Source: Plectrocnemia conspersa
Lineage: Eukaryota > Arthropoda > Insecta > Trichoptera > Polycentropodidae
Direction of reading: 5' to 3'
DNA length: 64,000 nt
Assembly: GCA_009617715.1 (NCBI GenBank)
Contig: VTFK01000477.1
Coordinates: forward strand, 1-64,000
Position numbers and translations under genes: made by a program. Below, piece by piece: positions 34,480 to 46,420 of the stretch. Below the pieces are notes generated by a model. That model was not told the origin of the DNA and did no database searches. It saw only the letters and a list, made by a program, of their open reading frames with translations. Positions within the stretch are counted from its first letter, which is position 1. Every line of letters begins with the position of its first letter.

Positions 34480-35165
34480 AGGATTTGGCAAACATGTGAC
34501 ATTGCATTATCATTGAATAAATTTATGGCTCGCACTTCTACTGCCTTTACTCGGGTGATGCTTATATACGAAATTTTACACTGTTTACCACCTTTTACAG
34601 ATATCCCTAATCTTATTTAATGTGAGAGGTTTCTGAGCCTCTTTCCTCTCCTCCTCTATAGCCTCGCGGTGTTGTAAACTATGCTGCCATATTATTAAAT
34701 GTATTTAATGGTCAACTCTTGACCATATTCCTCCACTAACACCTGAATATCGTCACACATCACATCCAGTCTCATGACACAATTTCATCAACAATTGGCA
34801 GCTCCCGTTCAAAGAAATTTCTTTAAGCAGAATTAAAGATTTTCATAGTGAACCCACCCTGTGCTTTTTGGATGATCTTGATCCAGCTCATGATGTAAAA
34901 ATATTTTTTTCAAAGTCTTTAAGAGTAAGATATGTTCTCTTGGTCACAAAGTATCGCTAAAATAGTGATTTAGCGTCAAGCTTTTTGAAATTCAAAATAA
35001 CTTGCTGATCCATGGGCTGGAGTAATGGAGTGGTGTTGGGAAGAAAATTTTACTTTAATGAGCTCGAATTCTTTTAGTAAGTCATGTTTAAGGTCTAGAG
35101 AGTGATCAGGAGCAATGTGAAAATTCTTATCCTAAAGGTATGTTTCTACTAAAAGAAGAATTATC
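34480..35165 (-). pseudogene. Tigger/pogo (DDE_1) transposase C-terminal relic
   Basis: Read on the minus strand, across frameshifts: a HSLDLKHDLLKEFELIKVKF block (35112-35045); LPNTTPLLQPMDQQVILNF, in which the Asp of PMDQ (35005-35016) is the third catalytic residue; NFKKLDAKSLF; LTLKDF; CDDIQVLVEEYGQELT (near 34758-34710); RDICKRW; and VRAINLFNDNAMSHV (near 34535-34490). The HHP.K....RAINLFNDNAMSH tail is characteristic of Tigger. The N-terminal CENP-B-like DNA-binding region is absent, and the second catalytic Asp motif is degraded. The copy is nonfunctional. Confidence 0.88.
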
Positions 35166-35464
35166 GACTGCCGAGAAGAATCAGACTAAATTGAAAGCAA
35201 AGTGACGCAATACTGATTTTATTTATAAGATATCGTTTGTTTATTAAATCAAAATTAATAATAAAAAATATACCTAAGAATATTTCGTTTACATGGAGTT
35301 TTTTTGGTAGAAAACCGAATTTTTAAATTGATAAAAGTATTATTATGCACTACTGAATTGCTTGTGTTTCTCAGAGAAGTTTTTTGGGGCGCTTCTCTTT
35401 ATCTTGTATACAAATAATATCTCAAAATAAAATAATACACGTTTATCTACTAAGTACTTGCAGT
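35166..35464. other. AT-rich non-coding DNA
   Basis: No feature was recognised. It may contain the upstream part of the Tigger copy, but no motif was found. Confidence 0.4.
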
Positions 35465-35645
35465 CATGCAGAAATCTTTTAAAAAATTAAATAAATAGTT
35501 CGAAACGTGAAAAATCAAAGTCAACCAGAATAAAACTAAGTAAATTATATTTACAAAACGTAATCAAACTTTAGCACCGCCTCTTCAAAGTGATTAGGAC
35601 AGTAACGTAGAATGGAAATCTAGACTTTAACAGATAATACAAGCA
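35465..35645 (+). pseudogene. LINE reverse-transcriptase fragment
   Basis: The plus strand reads LQKSFKKLNK-like residues, then NQNKTK, a stop, IIFTKRNQTLAPPL, and after a frameshift NVEWKS. This matches the LQ.....L..W......N..KT..I.FT.RR...PPL block downstream of YADD in jockey-type RT, also seen at 2140-2260 and 19590-19650. caccgcctcttcaaagt is close to the 19.6-kb relic taccgcctcttaaagt. Confidence 0.65.
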
Positions 35646-36029
35646 TTGTGTTAGACATTAATAACCGCAACCACAGAGGGACGAATTTGCACACAACATC
35701 CCGATAAATTAACGTCGCAAACCGTTACATATGATTTCACAATAACCAAATGGTGTATATTTAGTAAATACATACATTATTCAAACATTATACAGAATGA
35801 GCAACAAAAATTTTTTTTTTTAATATTTTATGTATATATCATTATTAATGGAATATATACAATCGACTCCTTATATTTTTACTTGCGTTATGTGGTTTTG
35901 TTTGATATATTGTGGTACAGCAGTTTTCTTAAGCCTATGAAATTTCAGCTTTAGGTTAATTAAATACCCATATTAAACCAACAACATCTATCCAACTCAA
36001 AGACAATACTTCTACTATTGATATTGGAT
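35646..36029. other. AT-rich non-coding DNA, no feature seen
   Basis: No gene or repeat was recognised. Confidence 0.45.
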
Positions 36030-36790
36030 TTAACTTATGTTAGTTAGGACATATTTATCATTAATAAATACTAATTTATTTATTTTATATATTGTGAACA
36101 TTTCACTGGATCGATCTATATTTATACGTCAGACGGATGTTTTTCTATACATGCAAGAACTTTTAAAAGCGAAATTCTCTCGGCTGAATTTTTTCGACGA
36201 GCACATCGAACACGTTATTAGTCGAAAAGATCAAAGTCAGGGTGGGATCGGAGGTTATTATGGATGTGTATATACTCAGTATATGCGACACACAAAAGCG
36301 GAAAGATAATTTGGAAATAACGGCTCGTTTTTAAAATAATGAAAGAATGCCGGCGTGTGACGTCACACGCCCGGCATTTGTTTGTTTTATCCGAAAAGGT
36401 CGGCTGAACAAAGAAGTTATCTGTTTTTCGGATGAGCGACCATTGCCTTTCGACGTCGGAGATAGCTCTGAATGCCAAGCGAATGCGGCCCTTCAGGTAT
36501 TTATCAATAAATTAGGCACGCAAACGTGTGTACGTTTACGTTTCCGGCTCGCTTTTGTTCCGTTAGAAAAGGTCAAACGCGTTGATGGCGTTTAATTATT
36601 AGCGGGCGTAAATAGCCGGCATAGTTGGGTTACAATTTTAACTGAGGGTTTAATATGTGTTCATTTCCGATGCGACTGCTTTCCGCGAAAAATTAATCAT
36701 ATTAATAGGCGATATATCATATTTGTACGAATCCGGTTTGCCGATCCGGTAGTTGTTCCCAGAATTCCAATCACAAAAAGGCAAGTAAGT
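36030..36790. other. GC-richer island with CRE-like palindrome, candidate regulatory DNA
   Basis: A block with high CpG for this window between about 36180 and 36790. Three overlapping frames on both strands (36037-36309, 36218-36478, 36347-36595) lack domains and are attributed to the lower stop density. The palindrome at 36346-36378 lies inside it. Confidence 0.35.
36346..36378. promoter_or_regulatory. 33-bp near-perfect palindrome centred on TGACGTCA
   Basis: aatgccggcgtgtgac faces gtcacacgcccggcattt, with one inserted C in the right arm. The centre, 36358-36365, is the full CRE consensus bound by CREB/ATF bZIP dimers. Whether it is used cannot be judged from sequence. Confidence 0.5.
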
Positions 36791-38329
36791 TATTACCCGT
36801 ACATTTCTTAGAATTATATTTTTTCAGTAAAAATATTTTAATTGGTTTTATAACACAGATTGATTAATGACGAAGTTTACATATAAGAAATTTAGCAAAA
36901 TGATCATCCATAAACAAGGAAACGAGACAATAGCATGAAGGATCGGGACCACATAATAGCCCTCGTTACTACCAGAAAAAATCACAAATGCTCTTACTGT
37001 AAATATTCTGTCATTAAAAGAATATTTTTTTGTTGTGAAACGGTCACGGATTTAATACATCACCGGATCCAGAAGATTCCCGTTGTAATATACGAAAAAA
37101 GTTAAGCGTCTGATATCTGCACACTCTCTAGCTTCGGTACATCACGGTAGTATAAAACCGATAGCTATCATCTATGATATAAATATATTGTGCTTCTGTA
37201 CCTGTCAGAAAATAAAACAAACTAGTACGTTTCTGGTTTTAAAAAAATGGGACAAGCTTAAAAAATCTCATATTATTCCCTGAATTAAATTAATTTATAA
37301 AATGTGGTTATCCTGTATGATTGACTATTTACATTTAATGGCATTAATTTAATTAATTAATTTGATCATGTACTCTTCAGTATTATTTTGCTCACTTACA
37401 TTACACAAAGATAATATTAAATACCCAAACTCATTTAACAAATTAAGGACGCCGCTAACTTATCGTTAACTTTGAAACTCATTTGTCAATTTCCTTTCGT
37501 AAGTTATGAGCTTGATAAAATTTTAGCAATGACCGTTGATATAAATATAATATATAAAATTAATAAAATAAATATCCATAAATATCTAAAATTACCGAGT
37601 ATTCACAGTCTGATAGAGGAATAATAGAAATAATTTTATTCAAACTATGATATTTAAAGAACAATGAAAGAACGATAACGGCCCAATTCAAGCGCCGAAG
37701 CTCACCGTACGAGCTTTCACGACGCCATATCGTCACGTACTCCGAAAACTGAAAACGCTTCAAAAACTTAGAGATGTAGAATTCTCAATTTATATAATAT
37801 ATATGTTAATAAGTAATATTATACTAATGTAGAGTTGTAAAAAAATAATTAACATTTAATCCTGGCTTATACATATTTGTATTATGCGATTCTGAAAAAG
37901 CTCTCGACTTCTGCGAGGATCTGCATAATTTCATAGTAACAATATGAATATAAGTAGAAAATCATTTAAAGCATAAATGAGAATAGTTTATAAATGTGAT
38001 TTAGAGAGATTAATTTATTATTTAAAAATTATAAGGTTTCGCAAATATAAAAATAAACGATTTATATCTAAAAAAAAAACAAGACTTTCAAACTAATTTA
38101 GTTCTGATAAAACTAGCGTAAAATTCCAAATAAGTTATTCTAGCTTTGAACCAAGTGCTAAATTGTTATACAATTAATAAACAAAATAGTTTCCTAGTAT
38201 CATTTATTCAAATTATTTTTTCTTGCCACTCTGTAGAATAGCCCTCTCGGATTATCAGATATTATATTCCCAGATTGCTAGTCCTGTCCTGTCGAACGTT
38301 GTATTGTCGAAATTTGATAACTGGCAATT
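36791..38329. other. AT-rich non-coding DNA with small patches
   Basis: 36890-37150 (aaggatcgggaccacataat, aacggtcacggatttaatac) and 37670-37760 are less AT-biased. A 67-codon minus frame at 37560-37763 has no recognised motif. Confidence 0.35.
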
Positions 38330-38600
38330 AAGGGCCAGTCGAACAAAGCTGCGCGCGAGATTGCCTTCGATGTCAAACACTTGATTTCATAAGCTTTCAA
38401 TTGACGTGTCATGGGCAATACGGTGCTCGTTCACGTGTATACTTGTACATTTACTCTGATTGAATTTGTGTTTGACGCCACGTTGATTTTACGTATGACG
38501 CGAATGAATTAATTATTATGCATTTTATGAATAATTATTCAGTCGGAAATGTTTTGAGATACACCATTGAGTGCGCCAAGTTCGATAAGCGGTTAACATG
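38330..38600. other. GC-richer island, possible conserved non-coding element
   Basis: Contains aagctgcgcgcgagattgcc, and homeodomain-type words aattaattatt and ttttatgaataattatt (38508-38539). No coding frame was seen. Confidence 0.35.
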
Positions 38601-38854
38601 TTAGTGATTAAATTAATTGATAAATATTATTACTATCTAATTTATATGCATGCGCGATTTAGAATATATCTTATATTGAAAAGTCGAAATTTAAGCAAAT
38701 GATGCAGAATTAAAATCTTCTCAATTTCTTTAAATAATAATGTATATACATATATAATTTTATTTATATACATTAAAATGTCTGCGATCAAATTACAATG
38801 CTTCTCAGACTCCCTCTAAAATTTGTCAATATCTTGGTAGAAAAAGTGCAGAAC

Positions 38855-39110
38855 ATTCAGGCGATCAGTAACCATAATGTTGAAGAACAATAGTAATGTG
38901 CACAAGGTAGAATGTATTGTCTAACGCTCGTACTTTTACATAAATAGTAGTTTTTCAGCGGTACCCATAGTTGATTTACGTCTCGGTACGGATGTGCTGT
39001 TAGATGGTCCATGCAGTATTTAAAATTATTAACGCAATTATTTATCACAAGATCTCTCTGTCACTGTGTTGCAAATATAATAGTGTGTGGCCTACTTTTT
39101 CCCTCTTTGT
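38855..39110 (-). repeat. Dispersed repeat family C, copy 1
   Basis: Shares ordered words with 49355-49590: gcgatcagtaacc/acgattagtaacc, gcacaaggta/gcacagggta, agcggtacc/agcggtgct, acgtctcgg.ac, gtgctgtta/gtgctatta, attattaacgcaat/attattaatgcaat and cactgtgtt/cattgtgta. On the minus strand both copies can be read as related peptides, INNCVNNFKYCMDHLTAHP here and NDCINNRKFNTDHLIARP there, so an old coding element is possible. The family was not identified. Confidence 0.7.
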
Positions 39111-39519
39111 TTGTTTGAATGTGGTCGTTAGGGTGGCCTCTAAATTGTAACAAACTGTACAAGTGGTTGAACTCTCCATAGTACAATTGTTAAATTCCAT
39201 CTACATTGAAAAATACGTTTAATACTACCATTAAAAATTAATAAGATAATACTTAGATCGAAATATTGCCGGTTTTTAATAGAGAGATGTAGTTTATAAC
39301 ATTGTTTTGTCTTTCATATGTAAAGTCATTAGTTAAAAGTATGCCAAAAAGGGTCACAACTTTAATTAAAGGCAATAGTAGTTTCATTAAATTCCTTAAA
39401 CATACTTTAAATAAATTATCTAGAAAGCCTTAATCTAGAGCTTAGAGATATTAAAGATAATAATTTGCGAACCACTATTGATACACACCTTTGTTCACTA
39501 TATCATCACTGCTCAACCT

Positions 39520-39573
39520 GTATATAATTGACTAAATTTGAAAACGGCATACCAAATTTAGTCAATTATATAC
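39520..39573. repeat. Perfect 21-bp-stem hairpin
   Basis: gtatataattgactaaattt plus g at 39520-39540 is the exact complement of 39553-39573, with the 12-base loop aaaacggcatac. The stem length is compatible with a foldback remnant or a short RNA hairpin. No flanking promoter or conservation evidence is visible. Confidence 0.88.
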
Positions 39574-40974
39574 ATTGAGACATGTGACGTGCTTCTAGTG
39601 TTCTTGGATTTCAATGAACATGTCCGAAATCACTGTACCTTGCATCCCAAAAGGAAATAAGCTTACGGTATAGACGGTCGTTTATAAAACAACTCCGGTG
39701 AGATTTTGTCATACGACCTCTGCGGAAGCACGACGTCTCATTGAACATATTGAAATGTTTGCCCCACAAAGCAAGCAATCCTCAAAGCCTAGATCAGTTA
39801 GTGGTATTGACTCAGGTTCCGAGTACAGAACCGCAATTATCTTAGTGCACTAACTGCTTCCACCGCTCGTTGCCCCCTAATCTGCATACCCTCTCTACCC
39901 ACCGACTTAGCAACTACCGTGATCCGAGGCAATCCATTTAAGTTCAAATACCCATCCGATTGAGTCTTTGACGTGTTTTACGGTCAAGGAAGAGAAACTT
40001 TTGATCATTGTTTTGAATTAACATTTGGAGAATATTACAATAGGCACTTGGGAGAAACTAATTAGGCCAATCAAGAGTGAATCGATTTATGTTAAATGCC
40101 GCTTTAGAATGCTCATATTGTATTGTGCTTGTTAAATGTGTATATAAATTGAGTGGATCTGACGTTTGTAACTTGTACAGTATTGATGCAATGGAAACCG
40201 TTTGGTCCGACAGTCGTAAGCTTTTCTACTTCAAAGCTCTTAATTGAGGATAAAAGCTAAGAAGCAGCTACAGGACACTTAATTCTCGGGCAGAAATTCT
40301 GATTTATATCTCAATGATGTCATTCGTGCAGTATAACTCTTTCACAGAAAAACGAAACATATATTCTATTATATTCACCTACGTAGTTATCGTGAAAATT
40401 TATACACGATAAATTTCCATGATAATCACATTTTCATAGTTATTTCTAATATTAATTTATACCCCCCCGTTACTAACAACAAACAAAAATCAGAGGTAAC
40501 CAAAACATCAAAAACAGCCAATCGATTGTCCGCGAAAAAAATTGAAGGTTAAATATTTTATGATAATTATTACAAAAAATATATACTTCTTATAATTTCA
40601 TTATTATAAAATTAATCCCACTGAAGTTGCATAAAGGGCCACATGCTACATTTCAGTTCCAAATAAAAATAACACTTACAAGGTGCAAAATCTTGTACAA
40701 ATCTCAAAATGCTTGACAAAAAAATATATGATGATTTAGGTTGTTAGAGCCAAACATAAATATTTCGTGTACTGCATGATAAAGAACAACATTAGATGCT
40801 TAAGATACATCATATAAATATTTTTAAAGTAACACACATAATTTGATATAATGGACGTGAATAACCGAAGGACCAGATCGGATCGATCAACTTTGATTGA
40901 TTACAAAGCGTTGAGTTACGAAAAAATTACGGGCTTCCGTATTTATAAATATCCAATGAAAGCTACTTACATTA
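39574..40974. other. Non-coding DNA, no gene called
   Basis: 39720-39990 is less AT-biased, with one open plus frame (AEARRLIEHIEMFAPQSKQS near 39723-39782) that soon stops and matches nothing recognised. The remainder is AT-rich. Confidence 0.35.
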
Positions 40975-41245
40975 TTCAAACATAAAAAATACTCTTTGAG
41001 ATTTAAGTTTGCTAATAGGCAAATTTTATGTCGTAATTCTATAGAATGTAGAATTCCTCCATATATTTTTGCAATCTGCCGATTCTCAAGTAATGCAATT
41101 TTTTCTTATCTGATACCAAAGCAAAAATAGGGCCGATTTTTTGACATTTAAATAATTCCGACAACTACTAAAATCCTCTAAAAAAGCCTGCATATTTTTA
41201 AACATATGGCACGGATTGATCCTTTATTATTTAGTGGTTGTAAAA
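40975..41245 (-). repeat. Dispersed repeat family B, copy 2
   Basis: The reverse complement contains acaaccactaaataat, gtgccatatgtttaaaaa, ctttggtatcagat, gagaatcggcagattgcaa and tcaaagagtatttttta. These appear in the same order as in the copies at 30690 and 56500. It lies opposite to them. Confidence 0.7.
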
Positions 41246-41809
41246 CAATTTTTAATATTTCGAGAAATGAGATAATTTCTAAAATAAATATCAATTTTTA
41301 TTGTATTATTCTGAATATTAATTTGGGGTTGATATGTATTTATTAGAAAGCGCATAATATAATTTTACATAACTAAATACACTGCTAGAATTTTTTTAAA
41401 TATGTAATAATTTGCTTTTCTCAAAATTGACAATACGAAAAATCGAAAGCACATCTTCCATCTTGATTTTTTTTAATTCTATCTTATCTCTAATATTTAA
41501 ATTAATAATTATAATATTTTTTTCGACGATTTCAATTATGTATTTATTATTTTATTAATATATTTAGCTAATATAGATAACGTTGACTAATAATAACACA
41601 TCTGCTCTCTAAAACCAAATTAATTTCAAACCGTATTTTATTCCATAAAAAATGACATTTAATACATATAAATACATATACATATATAATACGTCTCTAA
41701 TCTGATTCCAATTAATATTAATTGTAACCTTTTAATTTTCCGGATAAGAACAACTTATTGACTTTAAGTTTAGAAATTAACCATGACATATTAATATATA
41801 ATACATACC
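41246..41809. other. AT-rich non-coding DNA, no feature seen
   Basis: No gene or recognised repeat. Confidence 0.45.
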
Positions 41810-42230
41810 AAGAATTTGATCGAGTTATCTGACAATGTCGATTCGATCTGATTTCTGGCTTACTTAGCCTGGTTATCGGGATTCCGTAACAGATAATAAT
41901 GTCATTAGTAAAACAGCAACGCAACACGGCGGCCAATATTATGATCTAAGGGCCGCATTGTGGTCGCGCATTATGGGCGCTACCGTGGGCCGTAATTCAA
42001 ACCTTAAATGTGATTTATGCAAAATATTTCGGATGAATGGATCTCATTACCTGTGACGGTTGAATGGTTGTCGCTGCTGGTTTAAAGCCCGTGGGCCGCA
42101 AACCTGGATTCAACAATGGACCATTCGAACAATGCTCGAAATCATCGACAATATTTTTAATAATGCGGCATTAAAACAGCTCGTTAGGTTTATCATAGAC
42201 ATTTCTATAACATATGCGATCGATTGAGAA
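41810..42230. other. GC-richer island, possible conserved non-coding element
   Basis: Contains acacggcggccaatattatg, gggccgcattgtggtcgcgc and agcccgtgggccgcaaacc. A 72-codon minus frame at 41718-41936 overlaps the edge without a domain. Confidence 0.35.
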
Positions 42231-43924
42231 AACGCTTGTGATTGAGACATCATATTGTATAAGCCTAACACATAATACATAATAGGATATACAATATATT
42301 TATTAAAATAAAATGCAATGCAATTCTGTAACTAAATTTCCTAATTGACTAATGTTTTTTAAAAAAATAATTACTCGTTGCATAGGAATATTTCTATTTT
42401 ATTCATGGTAACAAAGAAAGATGTATTAGTTGATAGTTTTAGCACGCAATCGTGTTAATTGTTTATTGGCAACGAAAAATTTGTGAGAAGCATCAGACTA
42501 TTTTAGTCGATAGATTTATGATCATGTGAAACCGTTTTAACTGTCAAGTGGTGCTAACTAGTTTACGGTTTATTTCTACGATGTATATTGCTTAAAAAAT
42601 AAATAAAGAATAATAATTTTAATTAAATTAAATATAAAAAGTTATAGTTGCAAGAATTGGTAAATCAAACCAAGCAAAAAACGTCTTTCAATTAAAATAA
42701 ACATAATATATAAAGAAATTTTATAGCGAGAAAATATATTTAACGTTCGTGCATTTTTTCATTGACTCGCATAGTAATTTATTTTTTTACGACCACTAAG
42801 GCAATAAATTATACTTTTCTCTACCAACACTATTTTTATATAATTTATATATTTAGTAATTATTTATTATTTAAAACAGTTAGTTTATATATAAATATCC
42901 ACGTATCATACAAGTGTGTGTACGTAAAAAAACATCGTTGTTGTGTTGCCATACACGAGCTATAAAAGAGCATGATACAAGCTTTAAAAAGCTCGCCATA
43001 AAAAGTTTGTGAACTTCTTGCTCATTAAACAGAAATATGCGCATCTGGCGTGCATTTCCGTCGGACATTCAAAGCTTTGCTCCATTATCGAGTCATGAGC
43101 TACATGAACCCTGGTTTTCCTATTTTAGCCACTCGATATCTAACTCTGGAAACACGTGATTCAACACTGATTTAGAGACTGAGTTAAATACGCCTTATTT
43201 TCTGGGAATGAAATCAAGATACATTCATGTGTATATAAACTTTAATGAGAAACTTGAACCAAATCCGTATATTTAAGTGAATGCATATAATTTTTTTGTT
43301 AAAATAATATATGTATATTTATTAATAAATTACATACTGTTTCAAATCTACTTGATGTATTTGCGACGTATCAAAATAATATTGTTTTATGTTGTGAGAT
43401 ACAAAAAAAATATATTTCTAAATTGTATTTTTTTTATGGCTATTACAGAATTATATAGACATTAATTTATAAAACGCATAAGTGACGTTTACGGTGAATA
43501 AAGAGAGTTATCCGTTGTCACTGACAAACTGTTTTATGAGCAATGGCAAAAGTGTTAACTGTTAAAACGATTAACGAAATATTAGACTTATCAGATTCAG
43601 ATGCGATATTTAAATGTATAACATTTGTAGAAAAAGAAAATTAAGTTGTTAGCCTTGGCTATTGCACTTAGGTATATAATGAAAAATCAATAAATGAGTC
43701 TTATTTTATAAGTAAAAATTATCTTAAAATGTGTTATACTATCTTTATTACTACTGTCAATACAAAGTTTGATTTATTTTACTATTTTTACAAATATAGC
43801 AGAATGTAAAACTATATAAACAAAAAATACATACTCATACAGCTGTCAAATACATGAACAAGCCGGATATCTAAAGGAAAAATACTCAATATTCGCTAAA
43901 TGTTTGAAAAATGTCGAGATTTTA
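42231..43924. other. AT-rich DNA with a milder segment
   Basis: 42890-43140 is less AT-biased (catctggcgtgcatttccgtc). Frames at 42762-42965, 42880-43068 and 43277-43465 show no motif. Confidence 0.35.
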
Positions 43925-44230
43925 GAATCCAGCAGTTCTTTGCTTCATAGAATATTCAAAGGCATTTGATTGTGTAAAGTGAAAATGCCCCTGGATTTTT
44001 TTGGCAAATATAGTAGTCCCAATACAACTTGTCTACATACTTCAAAGCTTATACCACAGCAGTACAGCAGTGGTACTAGTAACTCCTCAAAATCAAATTA
44101 GTTTAAAATTAGAAAAGAAGTAAGACAAGGATGCATTTTATCACCTCGCCTATTTTATATCTACGGAGAATATATAATGAAATTTACACTGGATGGATGG
44201 AATATAAACGGTTTGTGAAAATTCAAAATA
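43925..44230 (+). pseudogene. RTE-like LINE reverse-transcriptase fragment
   Basis: Plus-strand frames give CFIEYSKAFDCVK (43941-43979, motif A with catalytic Asp), PIQLVYILQSLYH, and EVRQGCILSPRLFYIYGEYI (44117-44176). The YSKAFDCV...VRQGC.LSP.LF..Y.E.I pattern is typical of insect RTE-type endonuclease-reverse transcriptases. It differs from the FDTVWHDGL/GVPQGS type of the 0.5-3.1 kb element, so two LINE clades are represented. YADD and everything beyond are missing. Frames shift between the motifs. Confidence 0.78.
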
Positions 44231-45999
44231 AAGCCGACTGTATCATCAGAAAGGTTGTAAATAGTAAATTTAAAAAACTTCCTTATCCAATTTAAATGAT
44301 TGAAAATTCTGAGCTTTCTACAACAATAACAGTACCTAACTTCTTAATACACTAAGTCAATCTAGAGTGAGTCAACTTAAAATTGTGATAATTATCTAAT
44401 GACTTAAACAGAACCAGCAAAGTGTAAATGAACCACATGATGTCATAATATGAATTGCTAAGATATGTGACAGTTTCTACTCGAGAGTCAGTGTTTTTAT
44501 AGGATTTTTCTACGATCTTTTAAATAAACTCATAGTCGTAAGACGCTAGAAGACTTTTGTCTAATATAGACTACGTTTAAAATGTTTTAATAAAACATAA
44601 AAAATATATTTGCTTCTACTTCTTTCTTATGTAGCCTTATTTCTGATATACTAATAGATTTAAATCATAAACTGACGAATCCAATTCGTATATTATAGGT
44701 GGGCGTGAGGTAAAAAAATAAATATAGATGGAAACTTGTGTAGTGGGAATTCGAAACGCATGCTTGTGTTTGTTTATCCCTAAATTTACTTACATGCGAA
44801 TTTACGCGGGGGGCGAAATTGCATAGGGCAGAGGGGGCGTAAATCATTTCCGAACTAGAAAATGGCCTGAACTGGGTGTTCGCTGGCTCTTTTTATATAT
44901 TTCTATTATTTCCTTGCAAACTGTGGTCCGTGAGATTTATCGCCGCTGGGGTCGCTTTTGAGAAAAACTCCCTTATACGAACGGGTGGTCAACACTAACC
45001 GTTCGGTTCGGCGTGAAAAATATAAAATTATCAAAATTTAAAACCTAGCTATGTTAGTAAAAGCTCACCCACAAACACACACAGATCTAAAGGATAAAGT
45101 ACTATGAAGTTATGGTTGAACTCAAGGAAGTTTTCACTATAAATAATGGCACGTACTATGTAATTTATACGAATTGTTTAGCGAGCGGTCGGCCCTTTAA
45201 CGATTCGATGGTTTTGTGTATTATTCTACATGCAAATATTTATTACAATAGTTTATTTAGATTCAAAGTTATAGAATAACAACGATGTTAATCTATATTT
45301 AGGTTATTTCGAGAACTACTAAAATCATATATCATTGTATTTTACAAAAACATTATTTAATATCTATCGAATTGATTATAATGCGTGAGAGCAATAATGG
45401 TATAGTAAATAAATAAAACAATACGTCAAATTGCTAATTTAAAAATATTTAGAATTATGAAAAAAAAGCACTTATAAACATGAAAACATATGGCCTAATA
45501 TAATAAATAATTACTATGTAGCTACGATCAATCCCTCTGCATAAATTAAAGCACTTTATTCCTGTTAAGTATCGAGTTGTATTTTAGTACTTTTAACATT
45601 GATTTTTATTATAAATATATTTTTGTCTGAAATATGTTATTTTAACACAATATATAATGAGTTTAAAAATATTTTGTATTAAAATATAATATCAAAGTAA
45701 AATAATAATTTATATTAATTATTTTAGTTGTGATTAAGTTTTTCTTGTATTCAGTCTATGAGCTATAATAGCAGCAAGCTCTTTGTATAAACTCAATAAA
45801 TTTATAATTCAGGTAGAAACTTATATATTTAAAGTTCTTCGTTTAATGTAATTTCTGTATTATGCGAATATATTCATCGAAATATTTAATCATATTTATA
45901 CACAAGTTATCGATTTTTTAAAGCGACAACTTCATGAATAATAATTCAGAAATTTATCATATAATTATTACGACGGAGAATATATTCTTTTTTTTTCAG
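44231..45999. other. AT-rich DNA with one GC-richer island
   Basis: 44690-45020 is GC-richer (tttacgcggggggcgaaatt, gttcggttcggcgtg). A 60-codon minus frame at 44665-44847 lies in it without a motif. The rest shows nothing recognisable. Confidence 0.35.
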
Positions 46000-46420
46000 G
46001 CAACACGTCGAAACTTTTCGGCGCGAAAGCAAATAGCTTTGGATCACTTCGGCATATTTGCATGAATTTTCATTACCATAAATCCCGCAGCGTCACTCTT
46101 AATTTTGCGCGGAAAAAACCGATATGGCATTTAAATTGTTAAAATATCGCGAGCAATATTAAAGAGCCTATCAAAATGCAGACGGCGTTTAAAATTCCCC
46201 CCAGGAAACTCTCAGGAAAAAAGTGGAAAAAATAATATAAGCGCAACGACGGAATGTCTAATTGCAAAATAGTCTATCTTGGAGTATAGTGATAATAAGA
46301 TTCTTCAGTGAATAAATTGCGTTTGTGCAAGTTATGATTCTGCACAAAAAGGTCTTAAGCGACTCGGCCCGATCGGTACATCTGCATATTTGCCGAGTTT
46401 CGGTAAATTATGTATACGAC
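46000..46420. other. GC-richer island with POU octamer, candidate regulatory DNA
   Basis: Contains an exact ATTTGCAT octamer at 46056-46063 and CpG words (ttcggcgcgaaag, aatcccgcagcgtcac, gcgcggaaaaaaccg). No coding frame. The 60-codon frame at 46325-46507 has no motif. Confidence 0.35.

Noticed and set aside
39520..39573. Known microRNA precursor
   Set aside because: The arms match none of the conserved insect microRNA seeds I could recall, and the perfect short stem with a 12-base loop is not typical of a precursor.
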